Assembly (NCBI GenBank): GCA_947446835.1
Contig: CANFHS010000109.1
Location: forward strand, 1 to 7,892
Direction of reading: 5' to 3'
DNA length: 7,892 nucleotides
From: Bacteriovoracaceae bacterium
GTDB lineage: Bacteria > Bdellovibrionota > UBA1018
The notes under the pieces were generated by a model that saw only the letters and a program-made list of their open reading frames with translations, had not been told where the DNA came from and made no database searches. Every line of letters starts with the position of its first letter. The first letter of the stretch is position 1. Both the position numbers and the translations under genes were made by a program. This document shows positions 1 through 5,963 of this stretch, in pieces.

Positions 1-480
1 GCGAGCGACCCGCTCATGCGCCTGCTTGGCAAGCTGTCGGTCGGACGCCCGCGCTTCGGATCCGTGATGCGGATCTACGAGGGGCTTCGCCACTACCACA
101 ATCACCGCTGGACGGTGGTCAAGTCGCTGCTGATCTCGATTGCCATCCACCTCATGGTGGCCACCTCGTGCCTGCTTTACGCGCGCGCATTGGGCGAAAG
201 CTCGATCGAGACGCTGGCCATCTTCGTCGTCGTGCCGCTGGGACTCCTGGTCACGGCGCTTCCCGTTCTTCCCGCCGGCGTCGGTACGGGTCACGCCGCT
301 TTCGCTTTCCTGTTCGGATTCCTGGGAAGCCAGCGCGGCGGCGACGTGTTCAGCTTGAACGCACTCCTGACGGTCCTGGTGGGCGCCATCGGCGGGCTGG
401 TTTACCTGCGCTACCGCAGCGGCACCCCGCGGTCGGTATTCGCCGCCAGCTCCGGTTCGGCGGGCGCAGATCCCGCCTGA
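1..480 (+). CDS. Lysylphosphatidylglycerol synthase TM-region / flippase-like membrane protein, C-terminal part (5' truncated)
   Basis: The reading frame is open from base 1, so the true start lies left of the window; 159 residues are visible before the TGA at 478-480. Three hydrophobic stretches are seen, counted from the Met at base 16: about residues 36-59 (after a His-rich HYHNHRW loop), 64-102 (two closely packed segments with a Pro/Gly hinge) and 113-130. The hinge LPAGVGTGHAAFAFLFG resembles the conserved Pro-Gly-Gly-x-G segment near the C-terminus of the lysylphosphatidylglycerol synthase TM family (UPF0104, Pfam 03706 type). Members usually have roughly 300-340 residues, so about half is missing here. 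The family lies in the inner membrane and includes the lipid-flipping domain of MprF, but many members are uncharacterised and the substrate cannot be told. No aminoacyl-transferase domain follows: the protein ends in a polar Ala/Ser tail. The helicase gene starts 30 bp downstream on the same strand, so co-transcription is possible. Confidence 0.75.
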   Translation, partial: ASDPLMRLLGKLSVGRPRFGSVMRIYEGLRHYHNHRWTVVKSLLISIAIHLMVATSCLLYARALGESSIETLAIFVVVPLGLLVTALPVLPAGVGTGHAAFAFLFGFLGSQRGGDVFSLNALLTVLVGAIGGLVYLRYRSGTPRSVFAASSGSAGADPA

Positions 481-496
481 GCGGCACGCGGCTGGC

Positions 497-502
497 AAAA
501 GG
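497..502 (+). promoter_or_regulatory. Ribosome binding site supporting a GTG start
   Basis: The purine stretch AAAAGG lies 8 nt before the GTG at 511. It is the only Shine-Dalgarno-like run in the 30-bp gap after the membrane protein gene. It supports GTG as the start of the helicase, which also places the N-terminus just ahead of the conserved helicase motif 0. Confidence 0.45.
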
Positions 503-510
503 CCGCGCCC

Positions 511-1635
511 GTGCCGCCCCTTGAGCTTCGCCCCTTCCAGCGCCAGGCCCTGGCTGCCCTCGAGGCACCGGGACACGTCATCGCCGTGGCCCACACGGGC
601 GCAGGCAAGAGCCTGGTCTACGAGCGCGCCGCAGCCCAGCCGGGACGTCGCACCCTGCTCGTGACGCCGCTGACCGCGCTGGCGCGCCAGCAGGCCGCGA
701 GCCTGGCCGCGGCCGGGCTCAGCACCGCCCTGGGCGCCGGCGGAGCGGGAGGACGCCCCGGGCCGGAGACGCGGGCCTGGATCGTGAGTCCGGAAATGCT
801 CCGCTACCCGGCGGCTCGCGAAACCTTGCGGCGGTGGGGGCCAGACCTCCTGGTCGTCGACGAATGCCATTGCCTCTGGGAGTGGGGCGAAGCGTTCCGG
901 CCCGACTTCCTGCGGTTACCGGGGCTGCTCCAGGATTCGTCGTTCCGGCGCAGCCTCTGGCTGAGCGCCACGCTGCCTCCGGGTGCGCGCAGGGAGCTGC
1001 GCCACTGGCTTTCGCCTGGAGTGCGCGAAGTGGGGCGTTTCTCCCTGCCGCCCACGCTGCATCTGGCGGCGTTGCGGGCCCCATGGCCGGACCGCCTGCA
1101 GCTGCTTCTGGGCTGGATCGCGGGGCGCCAAGGCGCTGCGGGCATCGTCTTCGTCCCCACGCGCGCTGCCAGTGAGCGCATCCATCGGGTGCTCCACGCT
1201 GCCGGTAAGAGGTCGCTGGCCTACCACGCGGGGTTGTCCCTGGAGGAGCGCCGGTCCGCGGAGAACCGGATCCGCAACCGGGAGCCTGAGGTCATCGTCG
1301 CTACCCCCGCCTTCGGCATGGGGCTCGACTTTCCCCACCTGCGCTGGGCTGTCCTTTGGCAGGCGCCGGGATCCTTGCTCGGACTGGCCCAGGCGGTGGG
1401 CCGGGTAGCGCGCGACTCTCAAACCCCGGCCCGCGCCCTGATTCTCTGGGACCCGGACGACTTCAAGCTTCTGGACTGGACCCTGGGAAGCAGCACACGC
1501 CGAAAGGATGAGCTTCAGGCCGTAGCCCAGATGCTCCAGAGCCCGGGTTGCCGGAGGGCCGCCCTGGAAAGGTACTTCGAAGACGCGCCCCCAAACCCCC
1601 GCTGCGGCCAAAGGTGCGACGTCTGCCTGGGCTAG
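511..1635 (+). CDS. Compact RecQ-family ATP-dependent DNA helicase
   Basis: This is a superfamily 2 helicase of 374 residues with a GTG start. Motifs in order: motif 0 (LRPFQRQAL, 6-14), Walker A AHTGAGKS (27-34), motif Ia TPLTAL (52-57), motif II DECH (117-120), an aromatic-rich loop CLWEWGEAFRPDFLRL (121-136) that is diagnostic for RecQ, motif III SAT (152-154), motif IV FVPTRAASERI (214-224), motif V ATPAFGMGLDFPH (264-276) and motif VI QAVGRVARD (294-302) with both arginines present. The C-terminus carries the RecQ zinc site: Cys347 in CRRAALERYF, then Cys365, Cys369 and Cys372. The spacing C-x3-C-x2-C has one residue more than the E. coli C-x2-C-x2-C. The protein stops two residues after the last Cys, so the RQC winged helix and HRDC domain of the 609-residue E. 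coli RecQ are absent. Predicted role: 3'-5' DNA unwinding in repair or recombination. It is probably not the main housekeeping RecQ, so no symbol is given. It sits 30 bp behind the membrane protein gene. Confidence 0.88.
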   Translation: MPPLELRPFQRQALAALEAPGHVIAVAHTGAGKSLVYERAAAQPGRRTLLVTPLTALARQQAASLAAAGLSTALGAGGAGGRPGPETRAWIVSPEMLRYPAARETLRRWGPDLLVVDECHCLWEWGEAFRPDFLRLPGLLQDSSFRRSLWLSATLPPGARRELRHWLSPGVREVGRFSLPPTLHLAALRAPWPDRLQLLLGWIAGRQGAAGIVFVPTRAASERIHRVLHAAGKRSLAYHAGLSLEERRSAENRIRNREPEVIVATPAFGMGLDFPHLRWAVLWQAPGSLLGLAQAVGRVARDSQTPARALILWDPDDFKLLDWTLGSSTRRKDELQAVAQMLQSPGCRRAALERYFEDAPPNPRCGQRCDVCLG

Positions 1636-1777
1636 GACAGGCCGCTCAACTTCTTGAAATTATAATGAAATAATCGACACTCTATTATGTACTAATTTAG
1701 TCAACTTTAACCTTGTTCGGCCGGTCGCTTTTCTGTAAAAGTTATTAAGTTCCTAACAATGTTTAAACTTAATAACT
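1636..1777 (+). promoter_or_regulatory. AT-rich intergenic promoter island upstream of the lipoprotein pair
   Basis: This 142-bp gap contains no gene. By hand count, 36 of 127 bases in 1651-1777 are G or C (28%), far below the flanking genes. Several sigma-70-like boxes are visible. A perfect TATAAT lies at 1661-1666, but with no good -35. TTATAA (1660-1665) and TATTAT (1683-1688) are separated by 17 bp. TTGTTC (1713-1718) and TAAAAG (1736-1741) are also separated by 17 bp. These candidates are mutually exclusive in part and each is only a partial consensus match, so the exact promoter is open. The last pair would place transcription start inside the inverted repeat described separately. No hairpin plus T-run terminator for the helicase gene was found. 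Confidence 0.45.
1740..1777 (+). repeat. Perfect 12-bp inverted repeat abutting a start codon (candidate operator or 5'-UTR hairpin)
   Basis: The left arm AGTTATTAAGTT (1740-1751) and right arm AACTTAATAACT (1766-1777) are exact reverse complements, separated by 14 nt. The right arm ends on the base directly before the ATG at 1778. No Shine-Dalgarno sequence is visible in front of this ATG, because the space is taken by the right arm. With only two G-C pairs per arm and no T-run after it, it does not look like an intrinsic terminator. It could be a dimer-binding operator overlapping the promoter start region, or a leader hairpin that masks translation initiation. Confidence 0.6.
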
Positions 1778-2425
1778 ATGAGCCGACCGATCCTTTTCAC
1801 CCTCCGCACCCTCCTGACCCTGGGCTTGACCCTGGGACTGCTGGGCTGCGGGAGTGGCCACAGGATCCCGGGCCTGGAGCATTTCAGCCTCCACGCCCAG
1901 GCTGGCCAGCTGACCTTGGGCTTCCTGGCCACTTCACTCCACCTGGAGGGCTGCGCCAGCTTCGCGATTCCCGGCGTCCCCGGCGCGACGCTGGGCTGCT
2001 CACCCGACCTGCAGGGCCACGGCACCGTGTTCCAGCTCAGCCTGCCCCTCCGGGCCGTCTCCGCCGCAGACCAGGCCCTGGTCACTGGGGGACTGCCTGA
2101 CGGACGCGCGCTTCCGGATGTCCTGGGTGGCGTGATGCCACGCTGGAGCGATTCCTTCGGAAAACTGCAGCTCACCTTCTACGTCTCGGGCGAAGCCTTC
2201 GGACTCTTTGTTCCGGTTCCACTCAAGACGCCGGCAGGGCTCCTGCTCCACTCGCTGATCTCGGTGCGCATCCGCGACGAGCGCGGCAACCTCATCGGCA
2301 AGGCCTACGCCATCCCGCCCGGCAACCGCGGCGAGGACAGCGGCCTCTTCCTTCTTCTGCCCAACCTGGGTCAGGCGTCCCAGGCAGGCCAAGCAGCACG
2401 TGCGACGCCCCTCACTCATCCCTGA
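1778..2425 (+). CDS. Putative outer-membrane lipoprotein A, unknown family (paralogue of the next gene)
   Basis: This 215-residue protein has a lipoprotein signal peptide: Arg at positions 3 and 10, a Leu/Thr/Gly core and a lipobox L21-L22-G23-C24. Gly at +2 does not match the Asp inner-membrane retention signal, so outer-membrane placement is expected by the Lol rule. I do not recognise the mature domain. It is rich in short hydrophobic strands and glycines, suggesting a beta-rich exported fold. It has two mature cysteines at 59 and 74 that could form a disulfide. Residues 106-121 (LPDGRALPDVLGGVMP), 140-147 (AFGLFVPV) and 188-194 (SGLFLLL) match blocks in the same order in the downstream gene, so the two are paralogues. 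The C-terminal tail (about 198-215) is low-complexity Gln/Ala. The ATG immediately follows the inverted repeat and lacks a recognisable ribosome binding site. The stop lies 16 bp before the next start, pointing to an operon. Confidence 0.72.
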   Translation: MSRPILFTLRTLLTLGLTLGLLGCGSGHRIPGLEHFSLHAQAGQLTLGFLATSLHLEGCASFAIPGVPGATLGCSPDLQGHGTVFQLSLPLRAVSAADQALVTGGLPDGRALPDVLGGVMPRWSDSFGKLQLTFYVSGEAFGLFVPVPLKTPAGLLLHSLISVRIRDERGNLIGKAYAIPPGNRGEDSGLFLLLPNLGQASQAGQAARATPLTHP

Positions 2426-2426
2426 A

Positions 2427-2432
2427 AAGGAG
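2427..2432 (+). promoter_or_regulatory. Ribosome binding site fixing the start of lipoprotein B
   Basis: AAGGAG sits 9 nt before the ATG at 2442, just after the stop codon of lipoprotein A (2423-2425). It selects the ATG at 2442 over an in-frame GTG at 2400, which would overlap the upstream gene and add 14 charged residues before the signal peptide. The ATG at 2437 is in another frame. Confidence 0.7.
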
Positions 2433-2441
2433 TTGCATGTC

Positions 2442-3098
2442 ATGCTCAAGCTGAATTGGAACCTGAAGCTGGATCGCCTCGTCCCCGTCTGCCTGGCCCT
2501 GGGTCTGCTGACCACGGGAACCACGGGCTGCGGAAGCGGAAGTTCCAAGAACCCGGCCATCCCGGGCGTCAAATACAGTGCCACCTTCGCGGACGGATAC
2601 TTCCTCATGTCAGTCGCCCTGCAGGGAGTGCCGCTCGAGGCCGGAGGCCGCGTCGCGCTCGACGCCCGCCGCCTTCCCAACAGCTACGCCGAAGTGGGAC
2701 CCGACTTCCAGTCCGGCGGCACGCTGGTCGTGATCGGCCTCGCGGCGCAGGACGTGCTCAACGCGTCGGGAAGCTCGCTCTTCGAGGCCAGCTCACTGCC
2801 CGGCGGAAGGCCGCTGCCGGGCGTGGCCGCGGGCACCCTGCCCGGAGTGGCCGTGAACCTGGGCTCCAGGCTCTCGAACCTGGCGGTCTATTTCGGCAAC
2901 GGCGCCTTCGGTCTCTTCATGCCCGTGAAGCTGGCCTGCAAGGACACCGTCGCCAGCTTCCGCTTCTACGCGCAGGGCACGCGCGTAGGCAATCTTTCGC
3001 TGGTCTGCTCCGACAGCGCGGGCCTGAACTCGGGCTTCCTCGCGCTGGTCAGCAAGCAGATTCCGGCAGTTGCGGCCGCACTGGCCACCGTCCAGTGA
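2442..3098 (+). CDS. Putative lipoprotein B, unknown family (paralogue of the previous gene)
   Basis: This protein has 218 residues from the ATG chosen by its ribosome binding site. The N-terminus has Lys3, Lys9 and Arg12 followed by a hydrophobic stretch (13-24) and T27-T28-G29-C30-GSG. The Cys context resembles that of lipoprotein A (CGSG), but Thr at -3 is a weak lipobox residue, so lipidation is likely rather than certain. Blocks shared with lipoprotein A, in the same order, are PDFQSGGT (87-94), LPGGRPLPGVAAGTLP (119-134), AFGLFMPVKL (155-164) and NSGFLALV (196-203). Mature Cys167 and Cys189 could pair, at positions different from those in lipoprotein A. The predicted mature part is a beta-rich exported domain of unknown function, and no enzymatic motif is evident. 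It probably shares a transcript with lipoprotein A. The secreted peptidase gene begins 206 bp downstream and may have its own promoter. Confidence 0.72.
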   Translation: MLKLNWNLKLDRLVPVCLALGLLTTGTTGCGSGSSKNPAIPGVKYSATFADGYFLMSVALQGVPLEAGGRVALDARRLPNSYAEVGPDFQSGGTLVVIGLAAQDVLNASGSSLFEASSLPGGRPLPGVAAGTLPGVAVNLGSRLSNLAVYFGNGAFGLFMPVKLACKDTVASFRFYAQGTRVGNLSLVCSDSAGLNSGFLALVSKQIPAVAAALATVQ

Positions 3099-3304
3099 GA
3101 AGGAACTTCCGCGCGTCAAGCGGATGACTCGGCAGCAAGCGGCCTATTGTTCTCTAACCGGAATTTAATTAGGCTGGATGAACACGTCCAAGAAGTTTTT
3201 TTGAGGAAACCAGGAAACGGTCGACGGATCGACCCGATCCCGGATGTTCCGGTTGGAACGTGCGCAACCCCTGAAATTGCGCCCATTCTCATGGAGGAGC
3301 TCTC
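3099..3304 (+). promoter_or_regulatory. Leader region of the C11 peptidase gene with AT-rich patch and possible stem-loops
   Basis: This gap has no gene. Bases 3141-3200 are AT-richer (24 of 60 G or C by hand count) and include TTGTTC (3147-3152) 17 bp before TAGGCT (3170-3175), a weak promoter candidate. A run of seven T lies at 3196-3202 without a stem before it. Three small inverted repeats follow in a row: GGTCGA/TCGACC with a 4-nt loop (3219-3234), a 7-bp stem with one G-T pair around GGTT (3244-3261), and GCGCAA/TTGCGC with a 9-nt loop (3262-3282). The ribosome binding site GGAGGAG (3293-3299) stands 5 nt before the ATG at 3305. The leader could be structured RNA or chance pairing. Confidence 0.4.
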
Positions 3305-4528
3305 ATGCGCAAGCTGCCAAAAGTCCTGTCGCGTTCCATCCTCCCGCTGGCCCTGGTGGCCGCCGGGATTTCGCCCCAGAACGTCTTCGCCCAGGAAAAG
3401 CCCCTGAAGGAATGGACGATGATCGTCTTCCTGAACGGCAACAACAACCTGGACCGCTACGGCGCCGAAGACATCAATGAAATGGAGACCGTCGGTAGCA
3501 CCGACCAGACCAACGTCGTGGTCCAGTGGGCCAGCTACTCCAGCGGCACCACCAAGCGCCTGCTGGTGAAGAAGGACTCGAACCCGAACCAGGTCACCTC
3601 CCCCGTGCTCGAGGACCTGGGCCGCGTCGACATGGGCGACTGGCACAACCTGGTCAAGTTCGCGAAGTGGGCCGTGGAAAAATATCCCGCCAAGCACTAC
3701 ATGCTCGACATCTGGAACCACGGGGGCGGCTGGCACCGTGTCGGCGCCCGCGCGCAGTCCATGGGCTTCACCCCCAGCGACATCAGCTGGGATGACAACA
3801 GCGGCAACTTCATCTCGACGCTCCAGCTGGGCCAGGCCATGGGCGAGATCGCCCAGGCGATGGGCCACAAGGTCGACCTGTACGGCTCGGACGCCTGCCT
3901 GATGGCCATGGCCGAAGTGTCCAGCCAGCTCAAGTCCTCGGTCCAGTACTTTGCCGGTTCGCAGGAAACCGAGCCGGGCGATGGCTGGCCGTACAACGAC
4001 TTCCTGGGCCGCTGGGCCGCCAATCCGGCCGCCAGCACGGCCGAAGTGGCCCGCATGCTGACCGAGACCTACGTGAAATCCTACCAGGGCGGAAGCCAGG
4101 GCAACTCGGAAGTCACGTTCTCGTCGTTCAACCTCGACCAGCAGCAGGCCCTGAACGAAGCCATCCGTGATCTCGGCGCGCGCCTCATGACCGTGTCGCC
4201 CGCCGACAAGGTGAAGGTCCGCAACGCCATCGACCAGTCGCAGAGCTACGCCTACTCCGACTACGCCGACCTGGTGGACTTCCTGGACAAGCTGGAAGCC
4301 GGCAGGATCCAGAACGTCGACTCGCGCACCATCCAGGCCGTCCGCGAAGCCGCCTCGAAGTTCGTGACCTCCAACATGACGTCACAGGGCTACGCCAAGT
4401 CCCACGGTGTCTCGATCTGGCTCCCCTCCTCCAAGTGGCAGATCAGCAGCTACTCGGATCGCTACCGTGCCCTGAATTTCGCGGCCGAGACCTCCTGGAT
4501 CGACGCCCTGAACTACATCGTGAACTGA
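3305..4528 (+). CDS. Exported clostripain-like cysteine peptidase (family C11)
   Basis: This 407-residue secreted protease starts at an ATG with a strong GGAGGAG site. A Sec signal peptide covers residues 1-29 (Arg2, Lys3 and Lys6, hydrophobic core 11-21, probable cleavage after VFA, 27-29). The fold markers of clan CD are present: first strand WTMIVFLNGNNNLD (37-50), catalytic His139 in WNHGGGWH and catalytic Cys198 in GSDACLMAMAEV. Further C11 blocks are SQETEPGDGWPY (219-230), YADLVDFLDKL (320-330) and HGVSIWLP (367-374). Asp196, two residues before the Cys, matches the S1-pocket Asp of characterised C11 enzymes, so cleavage after Arg or Lys is expected. No long linker typical of clostripain heavy/light chain processing is seen between His and Cys, and there is no extra C-terminal domain, so it is a minimal catalytic unit. 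It is predicted to act in the periplasm or outside the cell. It lies downstream of the lipoprotein pair and ends at an intrinsic terminator. Confidence 0.9.
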   Translation: MRKLPKVLSRSILPLALVAAGISPQNVFAQEKPLKEWTMIVFLNGNNNLDRYGAEDINEMETVGSTDQTNVVVQWASYSSGTTKRLLVKKDSNPNQVTSPVLEDLGRVDMGDWHNLVKFAKWAVEKYPAKHYMLDIWNHGGGWHRVGARAQSMGFTPSDISWDDNSGNFISTLQLGQAMGEIAQAMGHKVDLYGSDACLMAMAEVSSQLKSSVQYFAGSQETEPGDGWPYNDFLGRWAANPAASTAEVARMLTETYVKSYQGGSQGNSEVTFSSFNLDQQQALNEAIRDLGARLMTVSPADKVKVRNAIDQSQSYAYSDYADLVDFLDKLEAGRIQNVDSRTIQAVREAASKFVTSNMTSQGYAKSHGVSIWLPSSKWQISSYSDRYRALNFAAETSWIDALNYIVN

Positions 4529-4556
4529 GCAGTCAGGATCCAGCGCAAGAAACGGG

Positions 4557-4596
4557 AACGCCGGACCTTCTCCAGAGGGTCCGGCGTTTTCCTTTT
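4557..4596 (+). terminator. Intrinsic terminator after the C11 peptidase gene
   Basis: An 11-bp perfect stem, AACGCCGGACC (4557-4567) with GGTCCGGCGTT (4578-4588), encloses a 10-nt loop and runs into TTTTCCTTTT (4587-4596). It begins 28 bp after the stop codon at 4526-4528. Read on the minus strand, the stem is followed by a weaker T-containing stretch. The hemG gene ends at 4622 on that strand, so the hairpin may serve both converging transcripts. Confidence 0.88.
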
Positions 4597-4621
4597 CAGC
4601 GCTCGGTTTCCTGCGCAGACC

Positions 4622-5947
4622 TCAAAGGGCCCAAACCGTCTCGATCATCCCGCGCAAGCTGACCTGGCCGGTCCAGTTGCCGAACAGGACCCGGCCGGGC
4701 CGAAGCCAGGAGTGCCGCCGCAGCTCACTCCACAGGCGCGCCAGCTCGGGCGAATACACCGGCACCGCCCGGGGCCACCGGCTGATCTCGCAGTGGAGGG
4801 GCTCGGCCCGCAGTCCCAGGATGGCGCCCAGCTCACGGCCCGCAGCGCGCCTGAGCTCCTCGTCGCTGCGCTCCACCCAGTGGGGCGCGGCAGTCCCCCC
4901 GAACATCACCGTGAAGGAGGCCACTTCCGAGGGCGCGTTCACCCGGCCCGGAAAGCTGCTCGAATTGAAGAGGATACCCAGGCATTCCCGGTCGGGTTCC
5001 CGCTCGGGCACCAGGACCCCCACCCCGCAGGGCTCGCTGGCAAAGTCGCTGATGCGGGCAAAGACCGTGATCGACACCAGGGGCGCATAGCGGACGCGAC
5101 CCACAAGTGCCGCCACCTGGGCGGCCTCCGGGCCTGAGCCCGCCAGCAGCGCCGCCTGGGCCTGCGCCGGAGCGCAAAGCACCAGGTTGGCCGCCTCGGG
5201 CGCGCGCTCCAGTGCCACCCCCAGGCGGAAGCGTTCTCCCAGGCGCGCCCGGAGCCTCTGCTCCAGCGCCTCCACCAGGGTGCCCATGCCCAGGCGTGCG
5301 CTCATCATGCGCGGGCGTGCGGAGCGGGCCTGGTTCGCCGGCAGGCCGGCAGGACCCTGCGCCGGAAGACGGCCCAGCTTCCGCGCCAGCACTCCGCCCA
5401 GAAGCGAGTGCCGCTCGGGAACGGCGAGCCTTGGAAAAGCCGCGCCCACCGAGATCTCCGAAGGCCTTGCAGCGTAGATGCCCCGCAGGAAAGGATTCAG
5501 GCCATACTCCAGGGCCGGGCGTCCCAGATGGCGAAGCGCCCAATCCTGGAGCGTCAGCTCGTGCGGGTCCTGGCCCGACGGGGAACGGACGAACAAGGCA
5601 CGCGCCACGGTCGTCAGGATTTCCCACGCGCGGAGTGGCACTTTCCTGGGCCTTCCGTCCCGGTAAACGAACCGGGCGCGCGATTCTTCGTTCACGGGCA
5701 CCAGCTCCACCCCCAACGCCTCCGCCAGCGCCAGAACCGCCGGAGTGGCCAGCACCGAGTGCACGGCCGACTCCGCCATTCCATGCGGCGTGTGACGGGT
5801 CTGGATCACGCCCCCGACGCGCGAGCCTGACTCCAGCAGGGTGACCTCGTATCCCTGGCGATCCAGGCGATCCGCCATCAGCAGGCCTGCAATGCCGGCG
5901 CCGACGACGGTCACGGATTTTTGCGAAGGATCCAAGGCTCCGATCAT
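4622..5947 (-). CDS. hemG: Protoporphyrinogen oxidase, flavoprotein type (HemG/HemY family)
   Basis: This 441-residue FAD enzyme oxidises protoporphyrinogen IX to protoporphyrin IX, the step after HemN. The N-terminus VTVVGAGIAGL (12-22) is the Rossmann GxGxxG dinucleotide motif. Glu39 (LLESGSRVGG) is placed to bind the adenosine ribose, and GSRVGGVIQT is the usual second FAD contact. The C-terminal GNWTGQVSLRGMIET matches the flavin-binding GNYxGGVS block of the family, with Gln in place of the usual second Gly. Length is a little below the usual 450-480. The start at 5947 is preferred over an open frame reaching 6022, because the extension would overlap hemN and is low-complexity Arg/Pro; a GGGGG purine stretch (5954-5958) lies 6 nt before the ATG. 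The gene begins 16 bp after the hemN stop. Related proteins in Gram-positives oxidise coproporphyrinogen III instead, but the neighbouring hemN argues for the protoporphyrin route. In many databases this family is named hemY. Confidence 0.87.
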   Translation of the reverse strand: MIGALDPSQKSVTVVGAGIAGLLMADRLDRQGYEVTLLESGSRVGGVIQTRHTPHGMAESAVHSVLATPAVLALAEALGVELVPVNEESRARFVYRDGRPRKVPLRAWEILTTVARALFVRSPSGQDPHELTLQDWALRHLGRPALEYGLNPFLRGIYAARPSEISVGAAFPRLAVPERHSLLGGVLARKLGRLPAQGPAGLPANQARSARPRMMSARLGMGTLVEALEQRLRARLGERFRLGVALERAPEAANLVLCAPAQAQAALLAGSGPEAAQVAALVGRVRYAPLVSITVFARISDFASEPCGVGVLVPEREPDRECLGILFNSSSFPGRVNAPSEVASFTVMFGGTAAPHWVERSDEELRRAAGRELGAILGLRAEPLHCEISRWPRAVPVYSPELARLWSELRRHSWLRPGRVLFGNWTGQVSLRGMIETVWAL

Positions 5948-5963
5948 GGCATTCCCCCGGGGC

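Noticed and set aside
916..1611. Minus-strand open frame of 231 codons opposite the helicase
   Set aside because: Low-complexity translation without motifs, lying fully inside a helicase gene with complete motif order.
2000..2680. Minus-strand open frame of 226 codons across the lipoprotein junction
   Set aside because: It spans two genes with clear signal peptides and a ribosome binding site on the plus strand. Its own product has no recognisable features.
3099..3109. GAAG/CTTC mini-hairpin after lipoprotein B as a terminator
   Set aside because: The stem is only 4 bp and is not followed by a T-run. The seven-T run at 3196-3202 has no stem before it.
3117..3142. Short direct repeat CAAGCGG (3117-3123 and 3136-3142)
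   Set aside because: Seven bases in two copies is expected by chance in GC-rich DNA, and no third copy or insertion boundary was seen.
3116..3868. Minus-strand open frame of 250 codons opposite the protease gene
   Set aside because: It mirrors the codon pattern of the C11 peptidase, whose signal peptide, catalytic residues and ribosome binding site are clear on the plus strand.
5107..5844. Plus-strand open frame of 245 codons opposite hemG
   Set aside because: The product is almost entirely Pro/Ala/Arg/Gly, as expected from a mirror frame of a GC-rich gene.
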